This document shows, one piece after another, positions 46,085-55,228 of a stretch of DNA of 64,000 nucleotides. Numbering within the stretch: the stretch's first letter is position 1; the number at the start of each line of letters is the position of its first letter. The stretch is from MnTg04 sp964568075 (GTDB lineage: Bacteria > Pseudomonadota > Gammaproteobacteria > Steroidobacterales > MnTg04): positions 1 to 64,000 of the forward strand of contig CAZMOM010000012.1 in assembly GCA_964568075.1 (NCBI GenBank). The letters are read 5' to 3'. The translations under genes and the position numbers were made by a program. Below the pieces are notes generated by a model. The model made no database searches and was not told the origin of the DNA. It worked only from the letters and a program-made list of their open reading frames with translations.

Positions 46085-46175
46085 ACCCGCATATTTCACC
46101 AAGGCGGTAGCCGCCGGGAGTAAGGAACGGAAGGATCACGTATTTTGAGTCATCGGTCCGTCGATTGCTGATTAC
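46085..46175. repeat. Truncated second copy of the inverted-repeat element
   Basis: The first about 90 bases of the preceding element (45827-45917) are repeated here, offset 258, with very few changes. After about 46175 the similarity stops, so only the left end remains. The facing arms at 46067-46100 form a long palindrome across the junction (16-base arms, two-base spacer). Confidence 0.85.
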
Positions 46176-46241
46176 AGATAGTACGCCGGCGTCCGCTCAA
46201 GCGGTCACCGGCGCTATTGTTTTCCGGAGACCGGCGGAAAA

Positions 46242-48644
46242 TCATTCCGGTTTTACGTGTCTTTCCATCAGTTTGAATATGCGACGGTACTCATCCAGCC
46301 AGGAGTCCGCATGAACGAAGCCATGCGGGTCCAGCGGATAAATAGCGATTTCGAAGTCTTCCTTTTGCAACTCGATCAACCGCTGTACCAGCAGAACCGA
46401 ATCCTGAAAAAAGACGTTGTCATCCTGCATGCCCGTGGCAATCAGCAACGGCCTCTTCAGATTCCCAGCGAATTCGATCGGCGAGCTGCGCTCGTAGGCC
46501 ATCGGGTCGGCCTCGGGCGTGTTGAGCATTCGCGCGGTATAGCCATAGTGATAATGCCGCCAGTCAACGACGGGTCTGAGCGCAGCGCCGGCGGCGAAAA
46601 GATCGGGCGCACGGAACAGGGCCATGAATGTCATGAAACCGCCGTAGGAGCCACCGTAGACACCAATACGGTCGCGGTCCACGTTATAGTTTTTCACGAG
46701 AAAATCGACCCCGTCTTCGAAATCCTCGAGTTCCGGGTGACCCATGTTTCTGTATATCGCGGCTCGCCAGTCGCGCCCATATCCCTTGGACGCGCGGTAA
46801 TCCATATCGATGACGATATAGCCGTTTTCCGTTAGCAGGGTCTGGAACATGAACTCGCGAAAATAATACGGCCAGCCCATGTGCGCGTTCTGCGTGTAAC
46901 CGGCGCCGTGCACGAACATGACCGCCGGGTAATTCGCATCCGGGTCGTAATCGGCGGGCAGGTAGAGCTTGGAGTAGATCGGTCGGTCCACGTGACTCGA
47001 AGGCACTTCGACGATCTTGGGAATGATCCAGTCAATGCTTTTGTATTTCTCGCTGACGGTATCAGTAAGTCGCATCGCGTCTGCGCCTGACGCCGCCTGC
47101 TGGGTAAATAAATCCGGGTGGCGATCGAAATATGAGTGAGTGATGAGCAGTCGCTGACCATCGGGTGACAAAATAAAACTGTTGACGCCCCCAAGCGAAC
47201 TCACCTGCTCCAGTTCGCCGCCCACCGCCGGCACCCGATAGATCTCATAATTGCCCGGGTGCGTGCGGTTGGTTCGTACATAAATATACCGGCCGTTCGC
47301 ATCGACTTCCGGTTCCGTCACGACGAACGATCCGCTGGTCAATTGCACCGCTTTCTTTTTTTCGGTGGCTTTCAGATAAAGATGCGAGTATCCGGACTCC
47401 TCGGACAAATACCAGAAAGATTTTCCGTCAGGCATCCAGCCGTGATCGTTGTTGGCCCAGTTGATTCAGGCACTGTCGGTCAGCCGGTGTTGCGGCACCA
47501 GCGCGGAATTTTCGAAATCGACAGTCGCCATCCAACGGTCCTTGAAGTCGTTGGCCATCATTTGCAGCAGGGCCTGGCTGCCATCGGCGTTCCAGTTAAT
47601 TTGGTCGACCGTCAGCGTGCGTTGCTCGGGCGCTGTCAGTCTTTCTTCGACTTGATCCCGATCCGAACCATGCGCGACATGCCATTCGACCGCTTCCTTG
47701 CGAATTTTTTTCAACGGGTCTTTTTTGATCCCCGGCAGGATGCTCAGATCGAGCTTTTTGAAATTACCGGTTTGCAAATCCACCAGCAGAATGTCCTGCC
47801 CGGCCGGTGGATTGCGATTAACTCTTTGCCGGGAGTCACTGATGGTCGTGTAACCGCTCTCGGTCACATAGTTAGGCATTTTACCGACTGGGCCGGGCTC
47901 GTCTCCTTCGTTCTCGACCACCAGCATCATGTAGCGGCCCGATGGCGACAGGCTGCGGGCGACTTCGCGCAGATCCGCGCCAAGGTAAATCGGCAACGGC
48001 GTGCGGCTGCGGTCCACACGGTGCTCTTGCTCCTCATGTTTCTCCAGGGAATCGGCCCGGCGCTTGTCCTCGCGCAGCGTCCGGAAGGTTCGCATCTGAT
48101 GCTCGCGCAGCGAATCGAATTCTGGATCGTCCTCTGGTTTTTTCTCCAGGCGAAGGTCGGCCAGCTGCCGCGTCAGCCCGGTAGCAAAATAATAAACCCG
48201 ATAGTCGCCATCGCTCACATAAGCCACCGCATTATCACCGGTCAGGAAAACCGGTGAACTTTCCGGACTGGCGGTGGCGGTAATTTGGCTGGTGTCACCA
48301 TTGACCAGATTCTTGATCCAGATATCGCCCTCATGAACCCAGGCGACCATCGAGCGATCCGCTTGGTAAACGCGGCTGGCGTTCGAGCTGGTGTTCAAGT
48401 TCTGAGCATCGGGCTGCTGAATCTCCCTGCCATCTACCGAAACGCGATACCAGTCGCGGATTCTCTCTCCCTGGCGTTTCTGTTGATAGAAAACCGATTC
48501 GCCCGAATCGCTCCAGTAGGCCCCTTCGGGCTGGTTGCCGATCCAGTCGGGGTCCGCCATGATCTGCTCCAGCGCAGGGCCGGCAGTTGCGACATGACAG
48601 CCGGCCGAAGCTATCGTGGCCAGTAGGACAACACGTGCATTCAT
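46242..48644 (-). pseudogene. S9 family (DPP4-like) peptidase interrupted by in-frame UGA
   Basis: The reading frame runs from the ATG at 48644 (GGAGAG upstream) for 800 codons, broken by a single TGA at 47466-47468 (codon 393). Downstream the same frame continues (INWANNDHGWMPDGKSFWYL…) to a full catalytic domain: Ser666 in GGSYGG, Asp about 741 in MQDDN, His774 in DPHGF. The upstream half is the propeller with an N-terminal signal. The residues around the stop are those where relatives usually have a Trp (…AWVNW…), so a TGG to TGA change explains it. It is a recent pseudogene, a sequencing error or a readthrough gene. Confidence 0.85.
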
Positions 48645-48747
48645 CAGTCTCTCCGTCTTGGTACCAGTCGCGAAGCATAGATTCAGCTAGCCTTACGCCG
48701 CAAGTGGCTCGGGCTCGAGCCAGGACGAGGCGGTAGCACGGGCAGGC

Positions 48748-48773
48748 AAAAAAAGGGCGGCTTGCGCCGCCCT
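48748..48773 (-). terminator. Intrinsic terminator of the DUF885 gene
   Basis: An 8-bp stem (AGGGCGGC at 48754-48761, complement at 48766-48773) with a TTGC loop is followed on the minus strand by seven T. It lies 20 bases past the DUF885 stop and separates it from the S9 peptidase gene. Confidence 0.82.
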
Positions 48774-48792
48774 GATTCAAGCCATCTATGTC

Positions 48793-50598
48793 TTAATAAC
48801 TGGCGATCCAGCGATCAATTTTTGCATCGAGGACGGTCAGCGGCAGCGGACCGTCTTCCAGTACCTGCCGATGGAAAGTTTTGATGTCGAACCGGTCGCC
48901 CAGCGCAGATTCGGCCCGCGCACGCAGTTCGGATATCTTGAGCTGACCTATCTTGTAAGCCAGCGCCTGGCTCGGAATCGCGATATAACGCTCGGCCTCG
49001 GCAACCGCCCGTGCCTCATTCACCGCCGAATTGGCATACATGAAATCCAGTACCTGCTGCCTCGTCCAGCCCTTGTAGTGCAGGCCGGTGTCCACCACCA
49101 GGCGAATCGCCCGCCAAAGTTCCGCATTGAGCGCGCCAAAATACTGGTAGGGATCCGCATACATGCCGATTTCCTTACCCAGCGACTCAGCGTACAGCCC
49201 CCAACCTTCGCTATAGGCCGTGTAACCACCAAATTTCCTGAAACGAGGCATGTCCTCGATTTCCAGGGTTAGTGCTCCCTGAAAATGGTGGCCTGGTACC
49301 GCCTCATGTAAAAATAGCGATTGCATGGCCCATTTTGGCCGCGCCTTCAGGTCGTAGGCATTCGCATAAAAAACGCCAGGACGGGAACCGTCGGGGGACG
49401 CCCCCATGTAGGAGCCGCCCGAGGAAGTCTTTTCGCGAAACGGTTCGACCGCACGAATCTCATAGTCCGCTTTTGGCAGGCGATCGAAAACCTTGAGCGC
49501 CTTCGCGTGCACTTCCTCGCGTAGCGCCCTGTAGCCATCGATAAGCTGGTCTCGCTCGTCAAAATAAAACTGCGGGTCGGAATTCAGAAATTCGAAAAAT
49601 TCCGTGAGCGTGCCTTCGAAACTGACTTCGTCCATGACCGCTTGCATCGTGCCATGGATACGCTCAACTTCGGCAAGGCCAATCTCATGGATGGTTGGTG
49701 GCGACATATCGGTGGTCGTCGTCGTGGCGACGCGATACGCATACCATTCATCGCCACCAGGCAAGTCCTTCATGCCGACGGATTCGGTGGTTGCTGACAG
49801 GTACTCGTCGCGAACGAAGTCCCTCATCATGCTGTAAACCGGGATCAGCTTGTTCTCGATCGCATCGCGATAAGCCGAGGTCAGTGCCGTCTTGTCCTCG
49901 TCGCCGAACGATTCGGGCATATTTTGAATTGGCCGGTAGAACAAACTCTGTTCAACATCTTCAACGACGTGTGCGGCCAGTTGCGGCACGACTTTTTCCA
50001 TCAACACCCGCGGCTGCACCAGTCCCTTTTTCACGCCTTCCCGCATATTGCCCCGCGCCTGGTGCATCCAGATCACGAAACCGTCGATGCGCCCCAGGAA
50101 ATCCTGATAGTCCTTGACCGTCTTGAACGGGTGCAGGCTGGCGCCTGATCCCATTTGCGCAAAGAAATTCGGTGTGCTGCTGAACTGATTCAACGGCATC
50201 AGCTCCCCCGGGAATTTCTCGCCGGCCAGGTTTTCTTCCTGGTTGCGCTGGAAAATCTGGAAACTGAGTAAATCCTGTCCGCTTAGCCCGTCGGAACCGA
50301 TCACCAGCAGACGCTCGAGACACTCGCGGGTCAATATGGATGTCTTTTCGATGTGCTCCGGGCCGATGTTGTTTGCTAAACGGTCGTTATATCGGTTGTC
50401 ACCAATGTATGTGGCGTAAATCGGGCTCAGCTCCATCGTGCGATCGAAACAATCCTCGTAGAGCGCATTGAGCTGGCCGATTTTCTCGCCAGAATCCCCA
50501 CCAGCCGCAGGCGACAATTGGTCTTCATCATGCCCCGTTCCGCCGCATGCGGCCAGAATCAGCGGGAAAAGCAGGCTGGAAATTTGAGCGACTCTCAT
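48793..50598 (-). CDS. DUF885 family metallopeptidase-like lipoprotein
   Basis: The ATG at 50598 is chosen because GGAGAC lies just upstream and a lipoprotein signal follows (LLFPLILAAC). An earlier start would add 120 residues of unlikely sequence. The protein is 601 residues. The DUF885 hallmark HEAVPGHH is at about 431-438 and EGWGLYAE at about 464-471, together a probable zinc site. DUF885 proteins act as extracytoplasmic peptidases in several bacteria. It is transcribed toward the S9 gene but ends in its own terminator. Confidence 0.9.
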   Translation of the reverse strand: MRVAQISSLLFPLILAACGGTGHDEDQLSPAAGGDSGEKIGQLNALYEDCFDRTMELSPIYATYIGDNRYNDRLANNIGPEHIEKTSILTRECLERLLVIGSDGLSGQDLLSFQIFQRNQEENLAGEKFPGELMPLNQFSSTPNFFAQMGSGASLHPFKTVKDYQDFLGRIDGFVIWMHQARGNMREGVKKGLVQPRVLMEKVVPQLAAHVVEDVEQSLFYRPIQNMPESFGDEDKTALTSAYRDAIENKLIPVYSMMRDFVRDEYLSATTESVGMKDLPGGDEWYAYRVATTTTTDMSPPTIHEIGLAEVERIHGTMQAVMDEVSFEGTLTEFFEFLNSDPQFYFDERDQLIDGYRALREEVHAKALKVFDRLPKADYEIRAVEPFREKTSSGGSYMGASPDGSRPGVFYANAYDLKARPKWAMQSLFLHEAVPGHHFQGALTLEIEDMPRFRKFGGYTAYSEGWGLYAESLGKEIGMYADPYQYFGALNAELWRAIRLVVDTGLHYKGWTRQQVLDFMYANSAVNEARAVAEAERYIAIPSQALAYKIGQLKISELRARAESALGDRFDIKTFHRQVLEDGPLPLTVLDAKIDRWIASY

Positions 50599-51077
50599 GT
50601 GTGTCTCCATCGCAGCCACCGGCCCGCGGCCAGACAAGGCAGGGAGCCTATCACAGCCAGCGAAGCAGCCGACAGCAGAAAAATGAATTTCAGGCCAACT
50701 GCTGGCCTGGTGCTCACGCCAGGCAGAAATAGACGGCCTGCAGATGCTTTTCGTCAACAAAGTACAGTAGCTGAAATGGCGCCAACCGGCCGGCAACAGA
50801 GAGAACCAAAGCAGCAAGATCAAACGCAGCGGGTACGTTTCGCCTTTTCTCGACAGGGTCTCCCTTTTAGACCAAAAATCCTTGCCGCCTGCCGTTCGAA
50901 TTTCCATTTGACTGGCGGGTTCTTCAGGAGACAAAACCGGGGTGACAAACCCGGTCAAACCGTTTGTTTTTTATGCCTTTTCCGGTTTCTGACGACTGGT
51001 CGAAAATGTGACAAGGGTCGCATCGCCCCGCCACCCCTAATGACAATATTTGTCATAATCAATTTCGCGAGGGCGGG
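50599..51077. other. 479-base divergent intergenic region
   Basis: It separates the DUF885 lipoprotein gene from the coiled-coil gene. Frames are open on both strands but look like noncoding reading. Near the coiled-coil gene it holds the TGACAA inverted repeat described separately. No RNA gene was recognised. Confidence 0.5.
51041..51055. promoter_or_regulatory. Inverted repeat TGACAA-N3-TTGTCA, possible operator
   Basis: Perfect six-base arms lie 23 bases before the ATG of the coiled-coil gene, next to a CATAAT that could serve as a -10 box. The site looks like a dimer-binding operator; the regulator is unknown. Confidence 0.4.
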
Positions 51078-52748
51078 ATGGCGTTGGCGCAGCCTATGCA
51101 CCGGCAAAACCCGAACAATATAGGTCCGTTTATGCAACGGTCGGAGAAAGTAGAAACTGTAGAGGACGTGCGCCGCTCGGCGAGAAAAGCACTCTCTCGC
51201 CTATCCGGTACCTTTGCCGAATGGGAATCGCGGATCGCAACGTTAAAGGCTGACCTTGCTGACCAGGAGTCAATAATCAGGCAGTTACGTGACCAGGCAA
51301 AAGGTCTACCCTCCGACGAGCAGATGGATTTCCTCAATGGAAAAATCGAATTCCTGATCAAGGATGTCGAAAATAGTCAGCATGTTTGCAAACTCGCCGA
51401 AAAAAATCGGGATAACTGGAAAGATGAATCATCGAGACTGCAAAAAGAGCTGCAAGAACAATCCAAAGAAGTATCACGCCTCGAAAAGAAACTAAAAGGA
51501 ACGGCTCGCTATTCGGATGAAGAAACCGCTCTTGAAATAGAGAAACTAGAAGCAGAGCTGGAAAGCAAGACATCGGATGTGCGCGAGCAGATGACGCAGG
51601 TGGATCGATTGCGTGATGACTTGACAGAGCAACGCAAGCAAAATAATTCTTTGCAAAGAAAAATCGAGGAGCTGAATGAAGAACTTGCACAGAAAGAGAA
51701 AAATCCCGATAAGTCAGGAGCGAGCCCGGATGAATTGAAAGGTTTGCGTGCGGAGCTGGAGCAAGCTCAATCTCACCTGGATCAATTGATCGATTTTGAA
51801 GAAAAATACCATGCATCTGAAAGCGTGGTAGATGAATTGAAAAAGAAAATGAAGTCGCATGAGTTCAATAATCGGGCACTCAAAAACGGTACCGATCTGC
51901 TCCGCAGGGAGAAAGCGAATTTCCGACAAAAGCTGAGTGACATGACGGAGCGTCTGGAGGAAGCGAGAGTCAAGGTCCGCGATGCGGAAGCTCATGTTGC
52001 CAAAGTAAGGGCTGGTGAAAAATCCGTTGGCGAAAACACCCTGAGTCTAAGTGCGATTCAGTCACGCGACATCCGGTTCCAGGTCCAGAATGAGGAGCTG
52101 CGTATAAAACTCGGAAATCAAAGAAATGATTTGGATAATCTCCAGGCAGCGTTCAAAAACAACGCTCAACGCTACAAAGATCTGAAAGCCAGCAGCGAGG
52201 CACAGCTGACTCTCATCGATGAGCTACAAGGTGATATTGACAAGCACAACCGCGAAAAAGCGGGTGATCGCAAAGATGACGTTCAGGCATCGCAACTAAA
52301 AGCTGAGCTGGAAGAAAAACAGAAAATGATCGATAACCTGCAGATCGAAATTCTGAATCAGAAAAATGCCGGCGCCCATAATTTGGCAAATCTGCAGACC
52401 AGGGACGCAACTCAGACCTTCAAACTCAACAAGCGGAACGAGCCAAAATTAGGTTCCCTGGGCAGCAAGTCGGGCGGCCAGGAACTGGTTGCAGATCTTA
52501 AAAAGCAACTCGAACAGAAAGATGCTGCGCTGGAGACCCTGCGAAAATCTCTGGCCGACCTGCGTAACCGTTACCAGAGCCTGGCCAGCAAGGACCGGCT
52601 GGACAAAACGGTCGCCATGCCAAGACCTGACGTAACCGAGTCCGAGACACTGATGCCAACCGGTTCCGGCGACAGCACAGCGGACACTAATCTAAGCGAT
52701 ACCGAAATCGTGGCTACCAATCAAATCAGACGCCCGGTATTCGACTGA
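51078..52748 (+). CDS. Long coiled-coil protein of unknown function
   Basis: This 556-residue protein is almost wholly charged and helical. Heptad-like LxxxLxxxK/E patterns run from about residue 25 to 520 (for example LQKELQEQSKEVSRLEKKLKG), with no Walker or other catalytic motif, so it is not an SMC ATPase itself. There is no signal or membrane helix. The start could also be the ATG at 51132, which follows an AGG site. The 3' end overlaps the rhomboid gene by 28 bases in tail-to-tail orientation. The role is unknown; a structural or scaffold protein is possible. Confidence 0.8.
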   Translation: MALAQPMHRQNPNNIGPFMQRSEKVETVEDVRRSARKALSRLSGTFAEWESRIATLKADLADQESIIRQLRDQAKGLPSDEQMDFLNGKIEFLIKDVENSQHVCKLAEKNRDNWKDESSRLQKELQEQSKEVSRLEKKLKGTARYSDEETALEIEKLEAELESKTSDVREQMTQVDRLRDDLTEQRKQNNSLQRKIEELNEELAQKEKNPDKSGASPDELKGLRAELEQAQSHLDQLIDFEEKYHASESVVDELKKKMKSHEFNNRALKNGTDLLRREKANFRQKLSDMTERLEEARVKVRDAEAHVAKVRAGEKSVGENTLSLSAIQSRDIRFQVQNEELRIKLGNQRNDLDNLQAAFKNNAQRYKDLKASSEAQLTLIDELQGDIDKHNREKAGDRKDDVQASQLKAELEEKQKMIDNLQIEILNQKNAGAHNLANLQTRDATQTFKLNKRNEPKLGSLGSKSGGQELVADLKKQLEQKDAALETLRKSLADLRNRYQSLASKDRLDKTVAMPRPDVTESETLMPTGSGDSTADTNLSDTEIVATNQIRRPVFD

Positions 52749-53653
52749 ATCGCCAGCACCCAGGCCAATATCAAGATAAAAAATGTGACCATGACCAGCG
52801 ATCGTTGCGCTGGCGCGGATAAATAAATACGCGGTCCCGCCATTCCGAAAAAAGCTCCCAATCCGACTCCGCTGACAAAACCGGCCAAGTGAGCCAGCAC
52901 ATCGGTTCGCTCCCCACCTGCCCCGGTATAGGCCAGCAGCGCGATGCCGGCGAGTATCGGCGACCAGCGCCGGAGGAAGCTCTCGTCCGGGTTTTTCCAT
53001 CGGCGCCAATTAAACGCAGCCAGTAACCCCAGCGCGGCAAAAATAGCGGTCGAGGCGCCTACAGACCGGTGACCCGGCCCATGCAACCAGGCGTTCAGAT
53101 AATTCCCTGCGGTGCCAGCGACGAGAATGCTCAACCAGGCGATGCCGGTGCCGAAAACCTGGGCGGCAAAATAACCAAATACTGTGCCAAAAACCAGGTT
53201 GGCGCTTAGATGCGGCAGATCGAGATGCAGTGTGAGCGAAGTTACGCTTCGCCACCATTGACCGCCGATGACCGCTGTCGAATCAAGTCTCCCACTGGCC
53301 AGCCAGTCGATGCCCAGGCTCTCGTGACTCTGCCAAAACGCAAAAATCAGCAATATCGCGACGTACCCGACAATACCGGCGATCCCGCTGGATTGTATTG
53401 GCAAAGACGGGGGCTTTGGGGGCGGACCCCTCGGCTCCGCCAAATAGGACGCAATCTCCGCATTAGCCCGCTTCGCCTCGGTACGAGGGACGAGCAATGT
53501 GAAAACGTCTTCGCCGATGATGCGGCAGGAAATATCCAGCGCCTGCAAAACCAGAGCCAGCTCGCGGCATTCGGCAAGCGACCGGCTTTCGAACAAGATG
53601 ACCCAGCTGCCAGGCTCTCCATTGGGATGCCGGGTCTCGTTTTCCCCATCCAT
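52721..53653 (-). CDS. Rhomboid-family intramembrane serine protease
   Basis: This 310-residue protein has an N-terminal cytoplasmic domain of about 85 residues (like a short DUF2007 fold) and six to seven hydrophobic helices. The catalytic Ser201 is in VGASTAIF and His255 in LAHLAGF, and the loop motif HLSANLVFG contains His148 and Asn152. It should cleave membrane proteins within the bilayer. It follows the DUF819 gene with a seven-base gap, so they probably share a transcript. Confidence 0.92.
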   Translation of the reverse strand: MDGENETRHPNGEPGSWVILFESRSLAECRELALVLQALDISCRIIGEDVFTLLVPRTEAKRANAEIASYLAEPRGPPPKPPSLPIQSSGIAGIVGYVAILLIFAFWQSHESLGIDWLASGRLDSTAVIGGQWWRSVTSLTLHLDLPHLSANLVFGTVFGYFAAQVFGTGIAWLSILVAGTAGNYLNAWLHGPGHRSVGASTAIFAALGLLAAFNWRRWKNPDESFLRRWSPILAGIALLAYTGAGGERTDVLAHLAGFVSGVGLGAFFGMAGPRIYLSAPAQRSLVMVTFFILILAWVLAIQSNTGRLI

Positions 53654-53660
53654 GATTTAA

Positions 53661-54836
53661 TCAGCCGCCGACCCAAAAAGCCAGCCGAGCAGTCAACAAA
53701 GCCAAATAATTACCCAGCGCATAGCCGATCAATGCCATCAATATCGAAACCGGAATCAGGCTTTCTCGATGATAAGCCGCCACGACTGGCGCAGAGGCGG
53801 CCCCGCCAATGTTTGCCGCCGATGCGATGGCTGCACTGTGAACATCAACTTTGAACAACCAGGCGCCCGCCAGACAAAACGCTCCGTGAATGCTGATCCA
53901 GATAAACGCGCCCAGCACAAAGGCCGGCGCCTGACCCAGACCTGCGATGGACGCTCGCGCGCCCATGCCGGCGACAAACACGTAAATGATCGCCATCGCG
54001 ATATTGTGTGAGCCCGGAATTTTTTTGACCTGTGTGAACGACAGACCCAGTGCAACAGTCGTGACCAGCAAAAGCTTCCAGGTCGATGTTGATAAAACCG
54101 GTGGCCTCTCGGGCAGTTGCGGAGCGAGCCAGGCTGCAAACCAGGTCACACCGAGGGCGACAAATGCGAGGAAAAGATAATCGCGCATCGCAGGTGGCGT
54201 ATTGTCGCTGTCCAGCTCAAGCGCGGCCTTTTCCATTTCGGCGACCCGTGTTTCTGAAACCCGGGTCCAGCGATTAAAACGATCGGCGAATGATTTGGAT
54301 CCGAGCAAAATTGGCAGCCAAACGATGTAGACAAGATTGTCCGCCAAAACCGCCAGGCCCAGTTGTTCGGGAGGCGTATCGAGCGCACCTGCTACCGCGG
54401 CCATATTGCCTGTTCCGCCGATCCAGCTCCCCGCCAGCGCGCCGAACCCTTTCCACGCGTCCTCCGCCAACCAGTGGTGTACGACCAGATAAGCGACAAC
54501 ACCGCCGACGACAACGCCGACGGTGCCAAGCAGCATAACGAGCACACCCTTACCCATTATTCTGACCGCCGCTCCGACGTCGACCGACAATAACATCAGC
54601 GTAATGAAGACCGGCAGGCCGTAATCGCGCATCCCGGAGTAAACGACCGACTCCGCCGGAACCACCCCGACGTTGTTGAGCAAAACCGGCGTCGCATATA
54701 TCCACAATAGCGGTGGAAACAGATTAAACCCTTTCCAGCCGGTTGTTTTGTCCAGGTAAAAATAGAATGCGGCGACCGTGGTCAGCGCAAAAAGGACTCC
54801 GATTGGTGACTGGATTAAAGCGGCACTTTCTTCCAT
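53661..54836 (-). CDS. DUF819 family membrane protein
   Basis: This 391-residue protein has about ten hydrophobic helices. The DUF819 pattern includes WKGFGALAGSWIGGTGNMAAV and the late ANIGGAASAPVVAAYHRESLIPVSILMALIGYALGNY. The family is of unknown role, probably a transporter. It lies ahead of the rhomboid gene on the same strand and directly after the broken small gene at 54846-55067. Confidence 0.88.
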   Translation of the reverse strand: MEESAALIQSPIGVLFALTTVAAFYFYLDKTTGWKGFNLFPPLLWIYATPVLLNNVGVVPAESVVYSGMRDYGLPVFITLMLLSVDVGAAVRIMGKGVLVMLLGTVGVVVGGVVAYLVVHHWLAEDAWKGFGALAGSWIGGTGNMAAVAGALDTPPEQLGLAVLADNLVYIVWLPILLGSKSFADRFNRWTRVSETRVAEMEKAALELDSDNTPPAMRDYLFLAFVALGVTWFAAWLAPQLPERPPVLSTSTWKLLLVTTVALGLSFTQVKKIPGSHNIAMAIIYVFVAGMGARASIAGLGQAPAFVLGAFIWISIHGAFCLAGAWLFKVDVHSAAIASAANIGGAASAPVVAAYHRESLIPVSILMALIGYALGNYLALLTARLAFWVGG

Positions 54837-54845
54837 GTTCAGTTA

Positions 54846-55067
54846 TTATCCTTCTGTTCGCCTACTCACCGAGGATCTGACCAGGTGCACAACTAGCACG
54901 GATATTAGTATCAAACCAGCCCCAACCAGGTACCATGGATAGTTTGAGAATCTCAATACGACCGGAACCAGGCCATCTCCTGCGGAAATTAAATCTTACA
55001 GCCCCGGGCCCAGGAGTACGGTGCCGAGCAGGTCAGCCAGCGAAACACGGAACGGAATTCTGTTCAT
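54846..55067 (-). pseudogene. Small membrane-protein gene interrupted by in-frame TAA
   Basis: A strong AGGAG site precedes an ATG at 55065-55067 on the minus strand. The frame reads 23 codons (starting MNRIPFRVSLADLL), meets TAA at 54996-54998, and then continues in the same frame for 49 more codons with a clear membrane helix (WYLVGAGLILISVLVVHLV) to a stop 10 bases before the DUF819 gene. The protein-like downstream part suggests a small membrane protein of about 73 residues broken by one stop. A further protein-like frame overlaps just upstream (about 55034-55187) but has no clear start. I do not recognise a family. Confidence 0.5.
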
Positions 55068-55228
55068 TCAGCATCTCCTGGAGAAATTCGACGACTAGCA
55101 TGGCCAGACCGTCGCTGTTGTCAAGTCGTGAGGCGATGCGATGCAACCATTCGACGTTATCCCGGTCTTCACAAACAGATCATCTTAACTAAGCTGCATT
55201 TTTGGCTAATAAATCACTGGTACCTTCG

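Noticed and set aside
47466..47468. The in-frame TGA as a selenocysteine codon
   Set aside because: The site corresponds to a Trp in relatives and S9 enzymes are not known to use selenocysteine; no hairpin suited to SECIS was seen nearby.
47259..48257. A 332-codon plus-strand frame inside the S9 gene
   Set aside because: It is antisense to conserved catalytic and propeller sequence and has no start site or known motif.
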